A DNA stretch of 64,000 nucleotides. It comes from Herpetosiphonaceae bacterium. GTDB lineage: Bacteria > Chloroflexota > Chloroflexia > Chloroflexales > Herpetosiphonaceae. A model generated the notes under the pieces. The model was not told the DNA's origin and did not search any database. It saw only the letters and a program-made list of their open reading frames with translations. Position 1 is the stretch's first letter, and every line of letters begins with the position of its first letter. A program made the position numbers and the translations under genes. The stretch lies in assembly GCA_026003835.1 (NCBI GenBank), contig BPHZ01000006.1:124001-188000 (forward strand), read 5' to 3'. Below are positions 18,992 to 27,872 of this stretch, in pieces.

Positions 18992-20221
18992 CTAACAGTT
19001 CCAGGTTGACGATGGTATCACATGTTTATAGGTATCGATCACACGCTGCACCAGATCCTCAGGGCGGAAGTGGTTGTCGATACTGTTGCGCCCACCTGCG
19101 ATCAGCCGGGCGCGCAGCTCCTTGTTCTCCAACACCTCGATAATCGTTCGCGCAAGGGCCGCTGCGTCGTCGTAGGGTATGAGCAGGCCATTTTCGCCAT
19201 GGCGGATGATCTCGTTGACGACCGGGATATCGGTGCTGATAACCGGCGTGCCGGCGGCCATGCCCTCCAGGAGCGGCAGGCCAAAGCCCTCATAGCGCGA
19301 GGGAAAAGGCAGCACATCGCTCGCCCGCAGCAGCGCCAGCTTTTCCTCCTCGCTAATGGTCCCCAGAAAGTGAACGTTCTCCGCCACCCCTCGCTCCGCT
19401 GCCAGCCGCTGGAGGTTCGCGCGCTGATCAGGGTTATGGGTAACGAAGACAAACGTTGCCTGGGGAAAGCGCGCAACAACCGCAGGCATGGCCTCAACCA
19501 GCAGGTCGTAGCATTTGCGAACGGTCAACTGGCCGATATAGGGGATGATCGGACGGATCAGGTCCAGATTCAGCTCAGGCGCAGGCCCGCGCATAAAATC
19601 CATATCCAGCCACAGCGGCACGACGGTCATCGGCCGGTCGCCAAAGCCAAGCGCTGCCAACACCTCGGCCTCATGCCGCGAGCAGGGGATGAAGGCATGG
19701 ACGTGGCGCAGCGGCTCGTGGATATAGTAATTGCGCAGGTGGTCGCGCAGACGGCCATCGCGCAGGGTCCTGCGGGCGACATCACGCAGCGTATAGATCA
19801 GCCGGTCGGGATGGGGCTGTCGCTCATACGGCCGCTCACGGTCAGACACCAGCCAGCGGTCGTGATAGGGGCCGAGCCAGGTCCAGACAATCGGCACGCC
19901 CTGGCGGCGCAGCCAGCGGACGGCGGCCCAGGCCAGCACATTGCGCGGATGCATCAGATGCGCCACATCGGGCCGGGGCAGCGAGCGCAGCGTCGCCAGC
20001 AGATCGCGGGCGGGGAAGAACTGCGGCTGCACGCGGTAGACACGGATGCCGTCGATCATCTCCTCGCGCTGGTCGAGGCCGAGATGGGGCGACTCGGGCT
20101 GCCAGTAGGTAACAGCATAGACTTCGTGGCCGGCCTTGACCAGCGCCTGCCCAAGGGTGCGCTCCGGCCAGTTGCGGAAGTTGCGGGTGACGCCGCCCAG
20201 CCCAACGATCAGGACACGCAT
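18992..20221 (-). CDS. GT4 family glycosyltransferase
   Basis: 409 residues from ATG 20221 (MRVLIVGLGGVTRNFRNWPE); the open frame continues upstream without homology and overlaps the previous gene, so the Met before the Rossmann beta-strand is chosen. Features: DVAHLMHPRNVLAWAAVRWL, HAFIPCSRHEAEVLAALGF, IPYIGQLTVRKCYDLLVEAM, and the EX7E motif EGFGLPLLE in FPSRYEGFGLPLLEGMAAG. It overlaps the upstream GT4 gene by 13 bp. Cytoplasmic nucleotide-sugar enzyme of the locus 1 operon. Confidence 0.9.
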   Translation of the reverse strand: MRVLIVGLGGVTRNFRNWPERTLGQALVKAGHEVYAVTYWQPESPHLGLDQREEMIDGIRVYRVQPQFFPARDLLATLRSLPRPDVAHLMHPRNVLAWAAVRWLRRQGVPIVWTWLGPYHDRWLVSDRERPYERQPHPDRLIYTLRDVARRTLRDGRLRDHLRNYYIHEPLRHVHAFIPCSRHEAEVLAALGFGDRPMTVVPLWLDMDFMRGPAPELNLDLIRPIIPYIGQLTVRKCYDLLVEAMPAVVARFPQATFVFVTHNPDQRANLQRLAAERGVAENVHFLGTISEEEKLALLRASDVLPFPSRYEGFGLPLLEGMAAGTPVISTDIPVVNEIIRHGENGLLIPYDDAAALARTIIEVLENKELRARLIAGGRNSIDNHFRPEDLVQRVIDTYKHVIPSSTWNC

Positions 20222-21351
20222 CGGCCAGGTCCCTCCAGCGCGCGCCTGTAAGCAGCTTCGACCCGATCGACGACGGCGGGCCAGGCAAACTGGGCGGCCC
20301 AGCCTGGCGCAGCTGCGGCCATCGCCGCGCGCCGGGCCGGGTCCTCCAGCAGCGACTTCACCGCCTCTGCCAGGGCCTGAGCATGGCGCGGCGGCACAAG
20401 CAGCCCTGTACGGCCCTCGTCGATGACCTCCGGAAAGCCGCCGAAGCGCGAGGCGACGACGGGAAGGCCGCACGCCTGGGCTTCGACCAGCCCGATGCCG
20501 AAGGTCTCGCTGGCAAAGCTGGTCGCCACAAGCAGATCGGCGCTGCTAAAGAGCCTGGGCAGCCTGGCGCGCGGCACCGGTCCCAGGAAACGCACGCGCT
20601 CCGCCACGCCATGGGTTGCGGCGATTTGCTCCAGCCGGGGGCGGTCGTCGCCGTCGCCGGCGATCAGCAGCCGGACCTGCGGCAGGTAGGTCAGCGCCTC
20701 GATAGCGGTGTCGACACCCTTCCACGGCTGCAGACGGCCCACGAAGAGCAGCAATGGAGCCTCAGAGCGAAGATCGGCGTCAGGCTCGACCGGCTGGAAG
20801 TGATCGATATCGATACCGTTGAAGATAACCGCCGGCTCGAAGCCATAGCGGGCGGCAATGGTGCGGGCATTGAAACGGCTGCAGGAGACAGCCCCATCGA
20901 CATGGCGGGCCAGAAGCCGGTCGCCGGGGTAGAAATCTTCGCCGTGACAGCCGAGAATAACGCGCGGGCCGCCAAAGCGCCGCGCCAGCAGCGCCGGGCC
21001 AAGATCGTAGGGTTTCTGCAGATGGACGATATCGTAGCCGCCGCGCACCAGCTCGGGCAGTGCCGCCGGAGCCATCGTCAGCCGCTCCAACAGCTTGGCC
21101 TCAGCATAGGCGCGACGCAGCGGCGGCAGCGACTGCCAGAGCCGTCTGCTGATAAAGGGATAGGTCAGTACCCGCACGCCGGGCACCTTCTCGCGGCGCG
21201 ATCCCACCCCACCGATGATTGTCACAGCGTGGCCGCGCCGCGCCAGCTCGCGGCTCAAATCCCAGACAAAGCTCTCGACGCCGCCGGTTGGTCTGGTCGT
21301 CGTGGTCAGGTTGTACAGCGCAATCTTCAGCGATGCTTCTGAATTAATCAC
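20209..21351 (-). CDS. GT4 family glycosyltransferase, GTG start
   Basis: 380 residues starting GTG (VINSEASLKIALYNLTTTTR). The GTGA overlap with the flippase stop fixes the start. The N-terminal glycine loop RPTGGVESFVWDLSREL is typical of GT4 enzymes that bind an anionic acceptor. Donor half: LLLFVGRLQPWKGVDTAIEAL and the EX7E motif ETFGIGLVE before AQACGLPVVASRFGG. It is embedded between the flippase and a second GT4 gene with overlaps on both sides. The open frame extends 250 bp upstream into the flippase gene, but that part is a shadow. Confidence 0.9.
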   Translation of the reverse strand: MINSEASLKIALYNLTTTTRPTGGVESFVWDLSRELARRGHAVTIIGGVGSRREKVPGVRVLTYPFISRRLWQSLPPLRRAYAEAKLLERLTMAPAALPELVRGGYDIVHLQKPYDLGPALLARRFGGPRVILGCHGEDFYPGDRLLARHVDGAVSCSRFNARTIAARYGFEPAVIFNGIDIDHFQPVEPDADLRSEAPLLLFVGRLQPWKGVDTAIEALTYLPQVRLLIAGDGDDRPRLEQIAATHGVAERVRFLGPVPRARLPRLFSSADLLVATSFASETFGIGLVEAQACGLPVVASRFGGFPEVIDEGRTGLLVPPRHAQALAEAVKSLLEDPARRAAMAAAAPGWAAQFAWPAVVDRVEAAYRRALEGPGRCVS

Positions 21352-22931
21352 AGGTATTTCACAATCAGCCGCCGCAGCGGAAGGCGCATCGTCGCCAGGC
21401 GGCTGCGATCCTCGTCGTCGAGGCCGCCCAGGGCCTTGAAACCAGCCAGGAATATGCCGGCAGCAACAAGCCCTTGCAGGCCCGCCGCAAAGAGATTCTG
21501 CCAGACAGGCTGGTCGATCGCCACAGGCAGCAGCCAGCTTACCGGCTGCACGATCAGGGCGGCAGCCAGCGAGGGGACGACGACGCGCATACAGAAGGCC
21601 CATGGGAAGCGCAGGCGCCAGCGCCAGCTTAGATAGGGCGTGAGCATGGCGCGCGACACAAAGCGAGCCCCGCCCACCACCAGCGCAATCAACAGCGGAT
21701 CGCCGTCGCGGGCGATGGCGATGAGCAGCGGCACGGCCGCCAGCGCTACCAGGCGCGAGAACAACACAACGCGATAGCGTTCGTAGACCATCAGAATGAC
21801 ATGCGGCACGACGACGATCGACTCGGCGAAGAGGAACAGCGTCAGCACCTGCGCCACTGCAATCGACGCTTCAAACTTCTCTGCCAGGCGCAGGAGTGTG
21901 AAGTAGGCCGGGGCCAGCGCGATAAAGATGATACCCGCCGGGACGGTCAGCAGCAGCAGCGCTCGCGTTAGTGTGGCGTACGCCGCCTGCAGCTTATGCT
22001 TATCGCCCTTTGTGTAGATCTCGCTGAACATCGGCACATAGATACCACTCAGCGGGATGACCAGATAGGTCAGCAGCACCATGACCTGGTTCCAGCCAAA
22101 CTCCAGATAGGCCAGGTCATCGTGGCGGGCGAAGGCCAGCAGCAGCAGCGCGATAAAATCCGGACTGGTGATGTTGATGCTGAGATCCATCACATAGTTC
22201 ATCAGCGCGTTCTGCCCGAAACGCTGCCACAGTCGCGGCACCGGCTGCGCCTCACCCAGCCCGGCGATCGGCATACTGCGCAGCTCGCGCAGGGCATGGT
22301 AGAGCGCCAGGAGCAAATCGATCGCCGCCCCTGCCAGGAGCGCGTAAATTGCGCCGGGGATGCCCCAGTCGAAGGGGAGCCACGGGGCGACAAAAAGGAT
22401 CATCAGCGTCGGCTGCACCAGGCCCGACACAATATCCAGGAGATTAGTGGTCTTCTGGCGGAAGCCGGCCACCAGTACCCGCTGCGCCGTATCGGTCACG
22501 GCGCGCAGTAGAATCAGCGCGCTGGCCGCCCGAATAAGCAACGGGCCGATCTCGTCCAGCTCGAACAGGTCGACAAAGAAGGCCGTGAAGAGGTTCAACA
22601 GCAGGGCTACCAGCAGGAGCAGCAGCAGCCGGATGCCAAGCGCCGCGCGCAGAAAAGCCAACACCCCTGAGCGTCCCTGTCGCTCGCGGATCTCCGGCAC
22701 AAATTTCAGCAGCGTGGCGCTAATACCCAGGCCAGCGTAGACCCACAGGCTGGCGACGACCGAGCCCGCGCTGCCCTGGAGGCGGCCATACTCATCGGTG
22801 GTTAGCGCCCAGGCCACGACAAGCGCGGCCAGGAATTTGAGCGCGAACTTGACCGGGAAGAGCGCCGTATTCCAGAAGACGGCGCTCGCAACACGGTCGC
22901 TGAGTGATGGTCTGCTCACCTCGCTGCTCAT
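21348..22931 (-). CDS. Wzx-type polysaccharide flippase (PST/MVF superfamily)
   Basis: 527 residues with 12-14 hydrophobic helices and no soluble domain. The N-terminal amphipathic start (SVSRPSLSDRVASAVFWNT-like region) followed by ...AALVVAWALTTDEYGRLQGS is the usual entry of O-antigen/teichuronic flippases. These exchange undecaprenyl-linked oligosaccharides across the cytoplasmic membrane. It overlaps its neighbours by 4 bp at each end (ATGA and GTGA). The presence of a Wzx here and an ABC exporter in locus 2 points to two separate glycan export routes. No Wzy polymerase could be named with confidence, though the large membrane proteins nearby are candidates. Confidence 0.85.
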   Translation of the reverse strand: MSSEVSRPSLSDRVASAVFWNTALFPVKFALKFLAALVVAWALTTDEYGRLQGSAGSVVASLWVYAGLGISATLLKFVPEIRERQGRSGVLAFLRAALGIRLLLLLLVALLLNLFTAFFVDLFELDEIGPLLIRAASALILLRAVTDTAQRVLVAGFRQKTTNLLDIVSGLVQPTLMILFVAPWLPFDWGIPGAIYALLAGAAIDLLLALYHALRELRSMPIAGLGEAQPVPRLWQRFGQNALMNYVMDLSINITSPDFIALLLLAFARHDDLAYLEFGWNQVMVLLTYLVIPLSGIYVPMFSEIYTKGDKHKLQAAYATLTRALLLLTVPAGIIFIALAPAYFTLLRLAEKFEASIAVAQVLTLFLFAESIVVVPHVILMVYERYRVVLFSRLVALAAVPLLIAIARDGDPLLIALVVGGARFVSRAMLTPYLSWRWRLRFPWAFCMRVVVPSLAAALIVQPVSWLLPVAIDQPVWQNLFAAGLQGLVAAGIFLAGFKALGGLDDEDRSRLATMRLPLRRLIVKYL

Positions 22932-23764
22932 GCGCCGATCTCCTTGCGCAGCGCCAGCTCGAACATACCGGCGTACCAGCGCCGCTGGAGTCGATAGGCC
23001 GGACCCTCGACGCCCAGCGACCGCAAGCCGGCGCGGATCATGCGCCTGCTGCGCTTAGGGCTCTGCAACCGCCCCTCACACAGCAACTCCTCGCGCAGAT
23101 CGCGCACGCTAAAGCCATAGCGCCGCGCCAGATCCAGAAACTCGCCATAGTGGAAGTAGTGCATCTCGCTGAGGCGCTGCATATCGCGGAAGGCCGCGCC
23201 TGATTTGCTGCGACCGCGGAGTTGGATGATGCGTTCAGCCCAGGGACGCGGCAGCCAGTTGATGCCACGGATATGATAATGCGGGTCGATCCATGCACGG
23301 CGATTGATGGCGGTCAGCAGGACGCTGCCGCCCGGAACCAGCACCCGCGCGATCTCCGCCAGCATCCGCTCCGGCGAGCGAACATGCTCAATGACATCCC
23401 AGCTTACGACGGCATCGAAGCTGCCTGAAACAAACGGCAGATCCTCGCCGGCAGCATTGAGCACGGGCAGGTCCAGGCTATAGCGGGCGGCGCGCAGAGC
23501 GACAATATCACAATAGGCGCGATTGTACTCGCAGGCGACAACCTGCGCGCCGCGCAGCGCCGCCGCTACGGCAAAGCCGCCCATCCCGGCGCCCAGGTCA
23601 AGCAGCCGCAGCCTTTCCAGTGGTCCGGCGGTGCGCTCCAGCAGCGCCAGCCGCTCGCCTTGATAACGCTCCTGGTTGATGCGTCGCTCGCGCCAGCGCT
23701 CAAAGTCTCGCCGCCAGGTCATGTGGCTGAGCCAGGGATCGATGTGTCGTTCTAACTCGGTCAT
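22928..23764 (-). CDS. class I SAM-dependent methyltransferase
   Basis: 278 residues. Motif I LLDLGAGMGGFAVAAAL, post-I CEYNRAYCDIV, then GSFDAVVSWDVIEHVRSP and IARVLVPGGSVLLTAINRRA. The segment HYHIRGINWLPRPWAERI after the SAM core resembles sugar/quinone-type methyltransferases of polysaccharide clusters. ATGA overlaps couple it to the DUF2079 gene upstream and the flippase gene downstream. Predicted to methylate an intermediate of the locus 1 glycan. Confidence 0.85.
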   Translation of the reverse strand: MTELERHIDPWLSHMTWRRDFERWRERRINQERYQGERLALLERTAGPLERLRLLDLGAGMGGFAVAAALRGAQVVACEYNRAYCDIVALRAARYSLDLPVLNAAGEDLPFVSGSFDAVVSWDVIEHVRSPERMLAEIARVLVPGGSVLLTAINRRAWIDPHYHIRGINWLPRPWAERIIQLRGRSKSGAAFRDMQRLSEMHYFHYGEFLDLARRYGFSVRDLREELLCEGRLQSPKRSRRMIRAGLRSLGVEGPAYRLQRRWYAGMFELALRKEIGA

Positions 23765-25326
23765 CGCTTGTGTCGCTGCCTGAAAAGGATCAGATCCGCC
23801 TCCTCGTCGACGATGTCCCAGGCAGGATCGCTGCGCAGCCGCTCGACCAGTCCGGTACCGCGCAGCGCCGCCGCCCGCGTATCGATAAAGACAAACTCCG
23901 CGGCCTCAAGTGGTGGGAACATCGGCCCGGGTGGCACATAGTAGAGGTGTTGTCGCGGCAGCAGATGCGGAGCAAGAAAGGATGTCGCCGCAACAGCCGC
24001 ATCGTCCGGGATCTGCGCTGCCATCCGCTCCATCACAGCGATACGGGCAGGGTCTTCGTGGTGACGCAGCGTCGAGATGACGGGGTTGCGCAGCCCCAGG
24101 TTGATGCTGCCGATCAACAGCACTTGAGCGAGCAGCATCCCGGCGAGGTGCGGTCGAGCGCCCGGCAGGCGCTGTGATAGCCAGGCATGAAGCCGTGCCG
24201 AACCATAGATGCCGGCGATTACGATTCCCGGAATAATCAGCGCCTGGTACTGCTCGCTAATTTTATACTGAAAAACACGTGTCGACAAAAGATTAATAGC
24301 AAAGATCGGCGCGGTCAGGATCAGCTCCTTCGGCGCAAGCAGCGGCAGGAAGAGCAGAGCGCCGAACATCAGGAACAGATATGTGAGCTTCTCGCGCGTA
24401 AACACCAGCTGCGCCACTTCAACTGGATGGGTCACAATGTTCTTGATGATATCGACCGGGTTCTTGCCGAGGTGGGCATAGTAGCCAACCTGCGGGCTTG
24501 TGCCGGGCCAGCTATCCGCATAATCAGCATCGGGATCAAAGCTGCCCGACTCAGCGCTCGCCGTAAACTCAGGTAAGTAGAACGCCGGCGTAAGGATGCT
24601 GGTCGACAGGTAGAACCAGCTCAGGCCAAGGACAAGCGGCAGCGCCGCCCACTGCCAGGTTCTGCGAACCAGAAGCGCGTAGAGGCCGAAAGCGCAGACA
24701 ACTAGCGAGACATCGGTGCGCGTGGTTATCGCGACCAGCATCGCCAGCAGGAAGGGCCACAGACGTTGCCGTTGAAAAAAGGAGAAGGCCCAGAGCAGCA
24801 TCAGCACAGCCAGGGTACGCGGCTGCCAGGGGGGCGTCATATTGACGAATTGCAGCGAGGGGTAGAGCAGGTAGGTGGCTGCCCAGGCAAGCCCCGCACG
24901 CTCATTGGCCCAGCGATCGCGGGCGATCAGATAGACCGGCAGGGCGCCCAGCGCGAGCAGCGCACTCTGGAGCAGATTCAACATATAGGCCGAGGGCCAC
25001 AACATATAGAAGGGGACGGCAAATAGCAGCCCTGGGGCAAAATCCAAACCAAGGAACGAGTCTGTCCAGGCATAGTGGGAGATGTTCAAGAAGCGCCCCT
25101 GGGTCGTATTCCAGATCGCCTGTTGATAATCGATCTGATCGTAGCCCATTCCCCAGTAGGCATATTTGAACGAAGCTCCAAAGGTTAGAAACAGCGTGTA
25201 GGCGATAATCATTCCGCCTAACACCCAGTGAGAGTGCAGCGAGCGGACGCGGGCGAGAAAGCCATATGCCGCGCTATGTTCACCTGCTGCGCGCGTGTCT
25301 ACCTGCAATACACGTCTGCTTTTCAT
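23761..25326 (-). CDS. DUF2079 polytopic membrane protein
   Basis: 521 residues from ATG 25326 (MKSRRVLQVDT). About 10 membrane helices; the first external loop contains YWGMGYDQIDYQQAIWNT, where D and E/D residues in the loop after helix 1 match DUF2079 proteins, a GT-C-like family common in Chloroflexota, Cyanobacteria and Actinobacteria. After correction of nothing (frame intact), the C-terminal soluble part contains IPDDAAVAATSFLAPHL, like other GT-C proteins. The exact function is unknown; membrane glycosyl transfer is inferred. It is the first gene of the overlapping operon and follows a recognisable promoter. A Met 60 bp upstream was rejected because it lies inside the promoter/hairpin region. 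Confidence 0.8.
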   Translation of the reverse strand: MKSRRVLQVDTRAAGEHSAAYGFLARVRSLHSHWVLGGMIIAYTLFLTFGASFKYAYWGMGYDQIDYQQAIWNTTQGRFLNISHYAWTDSFLGLDFAPGLLFAVPFYMLWPSAYMLNLLQSALLALGALPVYLIARDRWANERAGLAWAATYLLYPSLQFVNMTPPWQPRTLAVLMLLWAFSFFQRQRLWPFLLAMLVAITTRTDVSLVVCAFGLYALLVRRTWQWAALPLVLGLSWFYLSTSILTPAFYLPEFTASAESGSFDPDADYADSWPGTSPQVGYYAHLGKNPVDIIKNIVTHPVEVAQLVFTREKLTYLFLMFGALLFLPLLAPKELILTAPIFAINLLSTRVFQYKISEQYQALIIPGIVIAGIYGSARLHAWLSQRLPGARPHLAGMLLAQVLLIGSINLGLRNPVISTLRHHEDPARIAVMERMAAQIPDDAAVAATSFLAPHLLPRQHLYYVPPGPMFPPLEAAEFVFIDTRAAALRGTGLVERLRSDPAWDIVDEEADLILFRQRHKR

Positions 25327-25354
25327 CACATATGCCTCAGCTCCGCGATATAAA

Positions 25355-25373
25355 GCCCCGCCGGGGGCGGGGC
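25355..25373 (-). promoter_or_regulatory. GC-rich hairpin/palindrome at the transcription start of the locus 1 operon
   Basis: GCCCCGCC / GGCGGGGC arms with a 3-base loop, followed on the - strand by TTTATAT. It can be read as an intrinsic terminator for the two genes upstream (27749-25424), or as a palindromic operator or 5' RNA structure, because it overlaps the predicted start site of the promoter at 25375-25402. Confidence 0.5.
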
Positions 25374-25374
25374 C

Positions 25375-25402
25375 ATTATAGCGCATGTGATGGAAGGTGC
25401 AA
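25375..25402 (-). promoter_or_regulatory. sigma-70-like promoter for the locus 1 operon
   Basis: Reading the - strand: -35 TTGCAC (25397-25402), 16-bp spacer, perfect -10 TATAAT (25375-25380). The transcription start would fall near 25368, about 40 bp before the DUF2079 start codon. The match is strong for such GC-rich DNA. Confidence 0.6.
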
Positions 25403-25423
25403 GCCTGACCTGGCTTGGAGCGC

Positions 25424-27376
25424 TTAGTGAAGGTACATGGCGATATGCCGCGCCCAGAAGATCAGGCCGTAGAGCAGCGCATAGGCCAGCAGCGCTCCTG
25501 CCGCAAGGCGCCAGGCTCTGCCGCGCTCCCACAGCGCGGCCAGCAGCAGCCCACCGCCCGCGGCAAGCGCCGGGTAGAGGAAGTGCTGCCAGCGCACGGT
25601 CTGCACTGAAAAAAGGATCGTGCTTAGCGAGAGGAGCGTTGCAACCCACCAGGCCGGCAGCAGCAGGCCGAGTTGTGGCCCTCGCCTTCGGGCAAGAACA
25701 GTGCCGGCCAGACCAACGGCTAGAATCAGCGGCGGCGTGATGCTCCAAATGCTCAAGACGGCGCTTGCCAGCCAGCCAAGCTTCGTCCGCAGCGCAACAT
25801 CCGGCGGACAGCCGGGCGTCGGCGGGACCTCAAGCGCCGGATCGCCGATGAAAGCGCTGTAGTAGAGCAGCAGCGCCAAGGCTGCCGCGCCCGCGCCGGC
25901 CAGCAGCAGCCAGAGACCTACCCGCGATCGCTCAACGATGATCAGCAGAGCGCCCCAGCAGCCCAGCAGCAGCCCAAATGAGGCGGCAACGCCGAGATGC
26001 CCCAGCATCCCCGCAGTAAGCAGCAGCAGCAGGGCGCCGATGTTGCCGCGAGTGATGCCGCTGCCGACGATCGGTAGCGCCAATGTGACCGCCGCCAGCG
26101 CCATGGCCTGCCCGCCAACGTTAGCCATCTCGCCAACGCCGAGCGCACTCAGCAACGGCGGCGGCGCCAGATACAGAGCGCTCGCCAGCAACGCCGCCCG
26201 CTGCGATCCACTACCCTGCCGCACAAGATACCAGATCGCACCGATGACGAGCGTATCGGCCAATGCAGCGCCCGCCTCCATCAGCAAATGATGATCCTGC
26301 ACCAGCAGCAGGAGCGGCGCCAGCAGGATGTAAAAGCCGGGCGGGTAGGGAGCGGGCCTATGGCCTGCCTCGCACGTCAGCATCTCGGTAAAAAAGACCT
26401 CGCCGGGCATAGCAAGGTTTTCCAGGTTGTGAATATGCAGCCCAACATCGCTGCTGATCTGCTGCGGATGGCGCAGGCCAGCCAGCCGGATCAACAGGCC
26501 GAGGGCGATCAAGCCTGCCACAGGCCATAGCCCATCGTGTGACAGCGTCGAGCGGCTGGCGAGCAGCGAGCCTACAGCTCCAATAACGAGCATCAGCATC
26601 AGCGCGGCGAGGGCTACGCCAAAGAGCGTGGGAGCAAACAATGTCAATGCTGTACGCCACTGGGCGAGCACCAGCGCGCCGGTTGCGCCCAGCATGAGGA
26701 TGCCGGCGGCCAGCGCCTCAGCACTCAGCCCGGCAAGCAACCCTCCTAGCGCCAGAATAAGCAGCGCCCCAGCCAGCAGCGCCCAGGTTGCCAGTGGCAG
26801 CCAGGGCCGCCAGCCCTGCTGCTGGATATCGATGCCATCGACGACCACGCCGAGCGGACGAGGATCGTCGGGCGTCTGGTATGTTCCTGTCTCGAGCCTA
26901 AGCAAGAGCTCGCCGCCGGATCGACCGGGAGCGAGGAGGCGCACCGTGCGCCAGGCGGCGGGCTGCTGAATTTGCAGCATCTGGTCGCCCATGCCCAGCT
27001 GAAGATCGGCAGGTGAGCCATCGGCGCGGCCGCTGCTGAGGCGCATGGTAACCAGCCATGGGCCGGGGCCAAGCGCAGGCACTCGTACCTCGGCCTGCGG
27101 TCGCGTCCAGCGGAAGGTCGTCGTCGCCTCAGGGGTCAGCCTGGCCGGCTCCGGCGCGTGAAAGCCGCGCAGGTATGGCCCATCGTAGCTCGAGGCCCCT
27201 ACCGCACCAGACGCGGACCGTCGCAGCGCGCCGCCGACATCGAGATTCAAACCAGCGGGAAGCTGAAATGCCAGAGCCAGCGTTAGCCAGGCGAGGAGTA
27301 GCGCGCCGGACACCAGCAGGCCTACCTGCATAGGCTGACCGATCATCAATCGCAGCTTCGCCAGGCGCACCTGCAT
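25424..27376 (-). CDS. polytopic membrane protein with N-terminal extracytoplasmic domain, probable glycosyltransferase
   Basis: 650 residues. Helix 1 at about 15-38, then a beta-rich extracytoplasmic domain (40-185; repeated Pro/Gly/Asp motifs such as LLLRLETGTYQTPDDPRP), followed by 10-11 helices. The loop LRHPQQISSDVGLHIHNLEN after the second helix set contains Asp and two His, in the position of the catalytic loop of GT-C enzymes. C-terminal helices end IFWARHIAMYLH. It belongs to the group of large membrane glycosyltransferases or polymerases in this locus; polymerase (Wzy-like) activity is an alternative. It lies 10 bp after the small EmrE-like gene. Confidence 0.6.
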   Translation of the reverse strand: MQVRLAKLRLMIGQPMQVGLLVSGALLLAWLTLALAFQLPAGLNLDVGGALRRSASGAVGASSYDGPYLRGFHAPEPARLTPEATTTFRWTRPQAEVRVPALGPGPWLVTMRLSSGRADGSPADLQLGMGDQMLQIQQPAAWRTVRLLAPGRSGGELLLRLETGTYQTPDDPRPLGVVVDGIDIQQQGWRPWLPLATWALLAGALLILALGGLLAGLSAEALAAGILMLGATGALVLAQWRTALTLFAPTLFGVALAALMLMLVIGAVGSLLASRSTLSHDGLWPVAGLIALGLLIRLAGLRHPQQISSDVGLHIHNLENLAMPGEVFFTEMLTCEAGHRPAPYPPGFYILLAPLLLLVQDHHLLMEAGAALADTLVIGAIWYLVRQGSGSQRAALLASALYLAPPPLLSALGVGEMANVGGQAMALAAVTLALPIVGSGITRGNIGALLLLLTAGMLGHLGVAASFGLLLGCWGALLIIVERSRVGLWLLLAGAGAAALALLLYYSAFIGDPALEVPPTPGCPPDVALRTKLGWLASAVLSIWSITPPLILAVGLAGTVLARRRGPQLGLLLPAWWVATLLSLSTILFSVQTVRWQHFLYPALAAGGGLLLAALWERGRAWRLAAGALLAYALLYGLIFWARHIAMYLH

Positions 27377-27386
27377 CGGTGCCTCC

Positions 27387-27749
27387 TTAAGCCTGGCCGC
27401 CGCGCATCACGATCATGATGCCAATCATGATGATAATGGTGCCGACGACCTTGCCCATCGTAAGCGTCTCACCGAGGAACCACCAGGAGAGAAGCACAAC
27501 AAGGATGTAATTGAAGCTCAGCAGAGGATAGGCATAGCTGAGTTGCCAGCGGGAGATCACACCGAGCCAGGTCAGAAGGCCGCTGAGGACCAGCAGCAGC
27601 CCCAGGGATACACGCCACTCGCTGATAGCCTGCACTAACTGTCCTACATCCAGCCGCAGAGTACCAACTCGCTGCATGCCCTGTTTCATCAGCAGCTCGC
27701 CCAGCACAATCAACAATGAGGTGGCGACGACTAAGAGAAGGCGAACCAT
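27387..27749 (-). CDS. four-helix EmrE/EamA-like membrane protein
   Basis: 120 residues from MVRLLLVVATSLLIVLGELL; four hydrophobic helices make up nearly the whole protein. The first helix carries a Glu (LGELLMKQG), the position of the essential Glu of EmrE, and helices 3-4 contain SYAYPLLSFNYILVVLLSWW and the family-like LGETLTMGKVVGTIIIMIGI. Small paired proteins of this fold (ArnE/ArnF) flip undecaprenyl-phosphate sugars, which would fit the GT-C neighbours; drug export is the other family role. The open frame continues upstream into the intergenic DNA and is not part of the gene. It is the first gene before the IS element. Confidence 0.75.
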   Translation of the reverse strand: MVRLLLVVATSLLIVLGELLMKQGMQRVGTLRLDVGQLVQAISEWRVSLGLLLVLSGLLTWLGVISRWQLSYAYPLLSFNYILVVLLSWWFLGETLTMGKVVGTIIIMIGIMIVMRGGQA

Positions 27750-27872
27750 AAGACCCCATTTGGCGGAAAAGAGACGTCCGATCCCCGCACAGCGGGAACG
27801 CGCGTTACTATACCACGCGCCCTGATTTCTGGCAATCAAATCGGCAGTTCTCCAATCGCACATATACATGAG

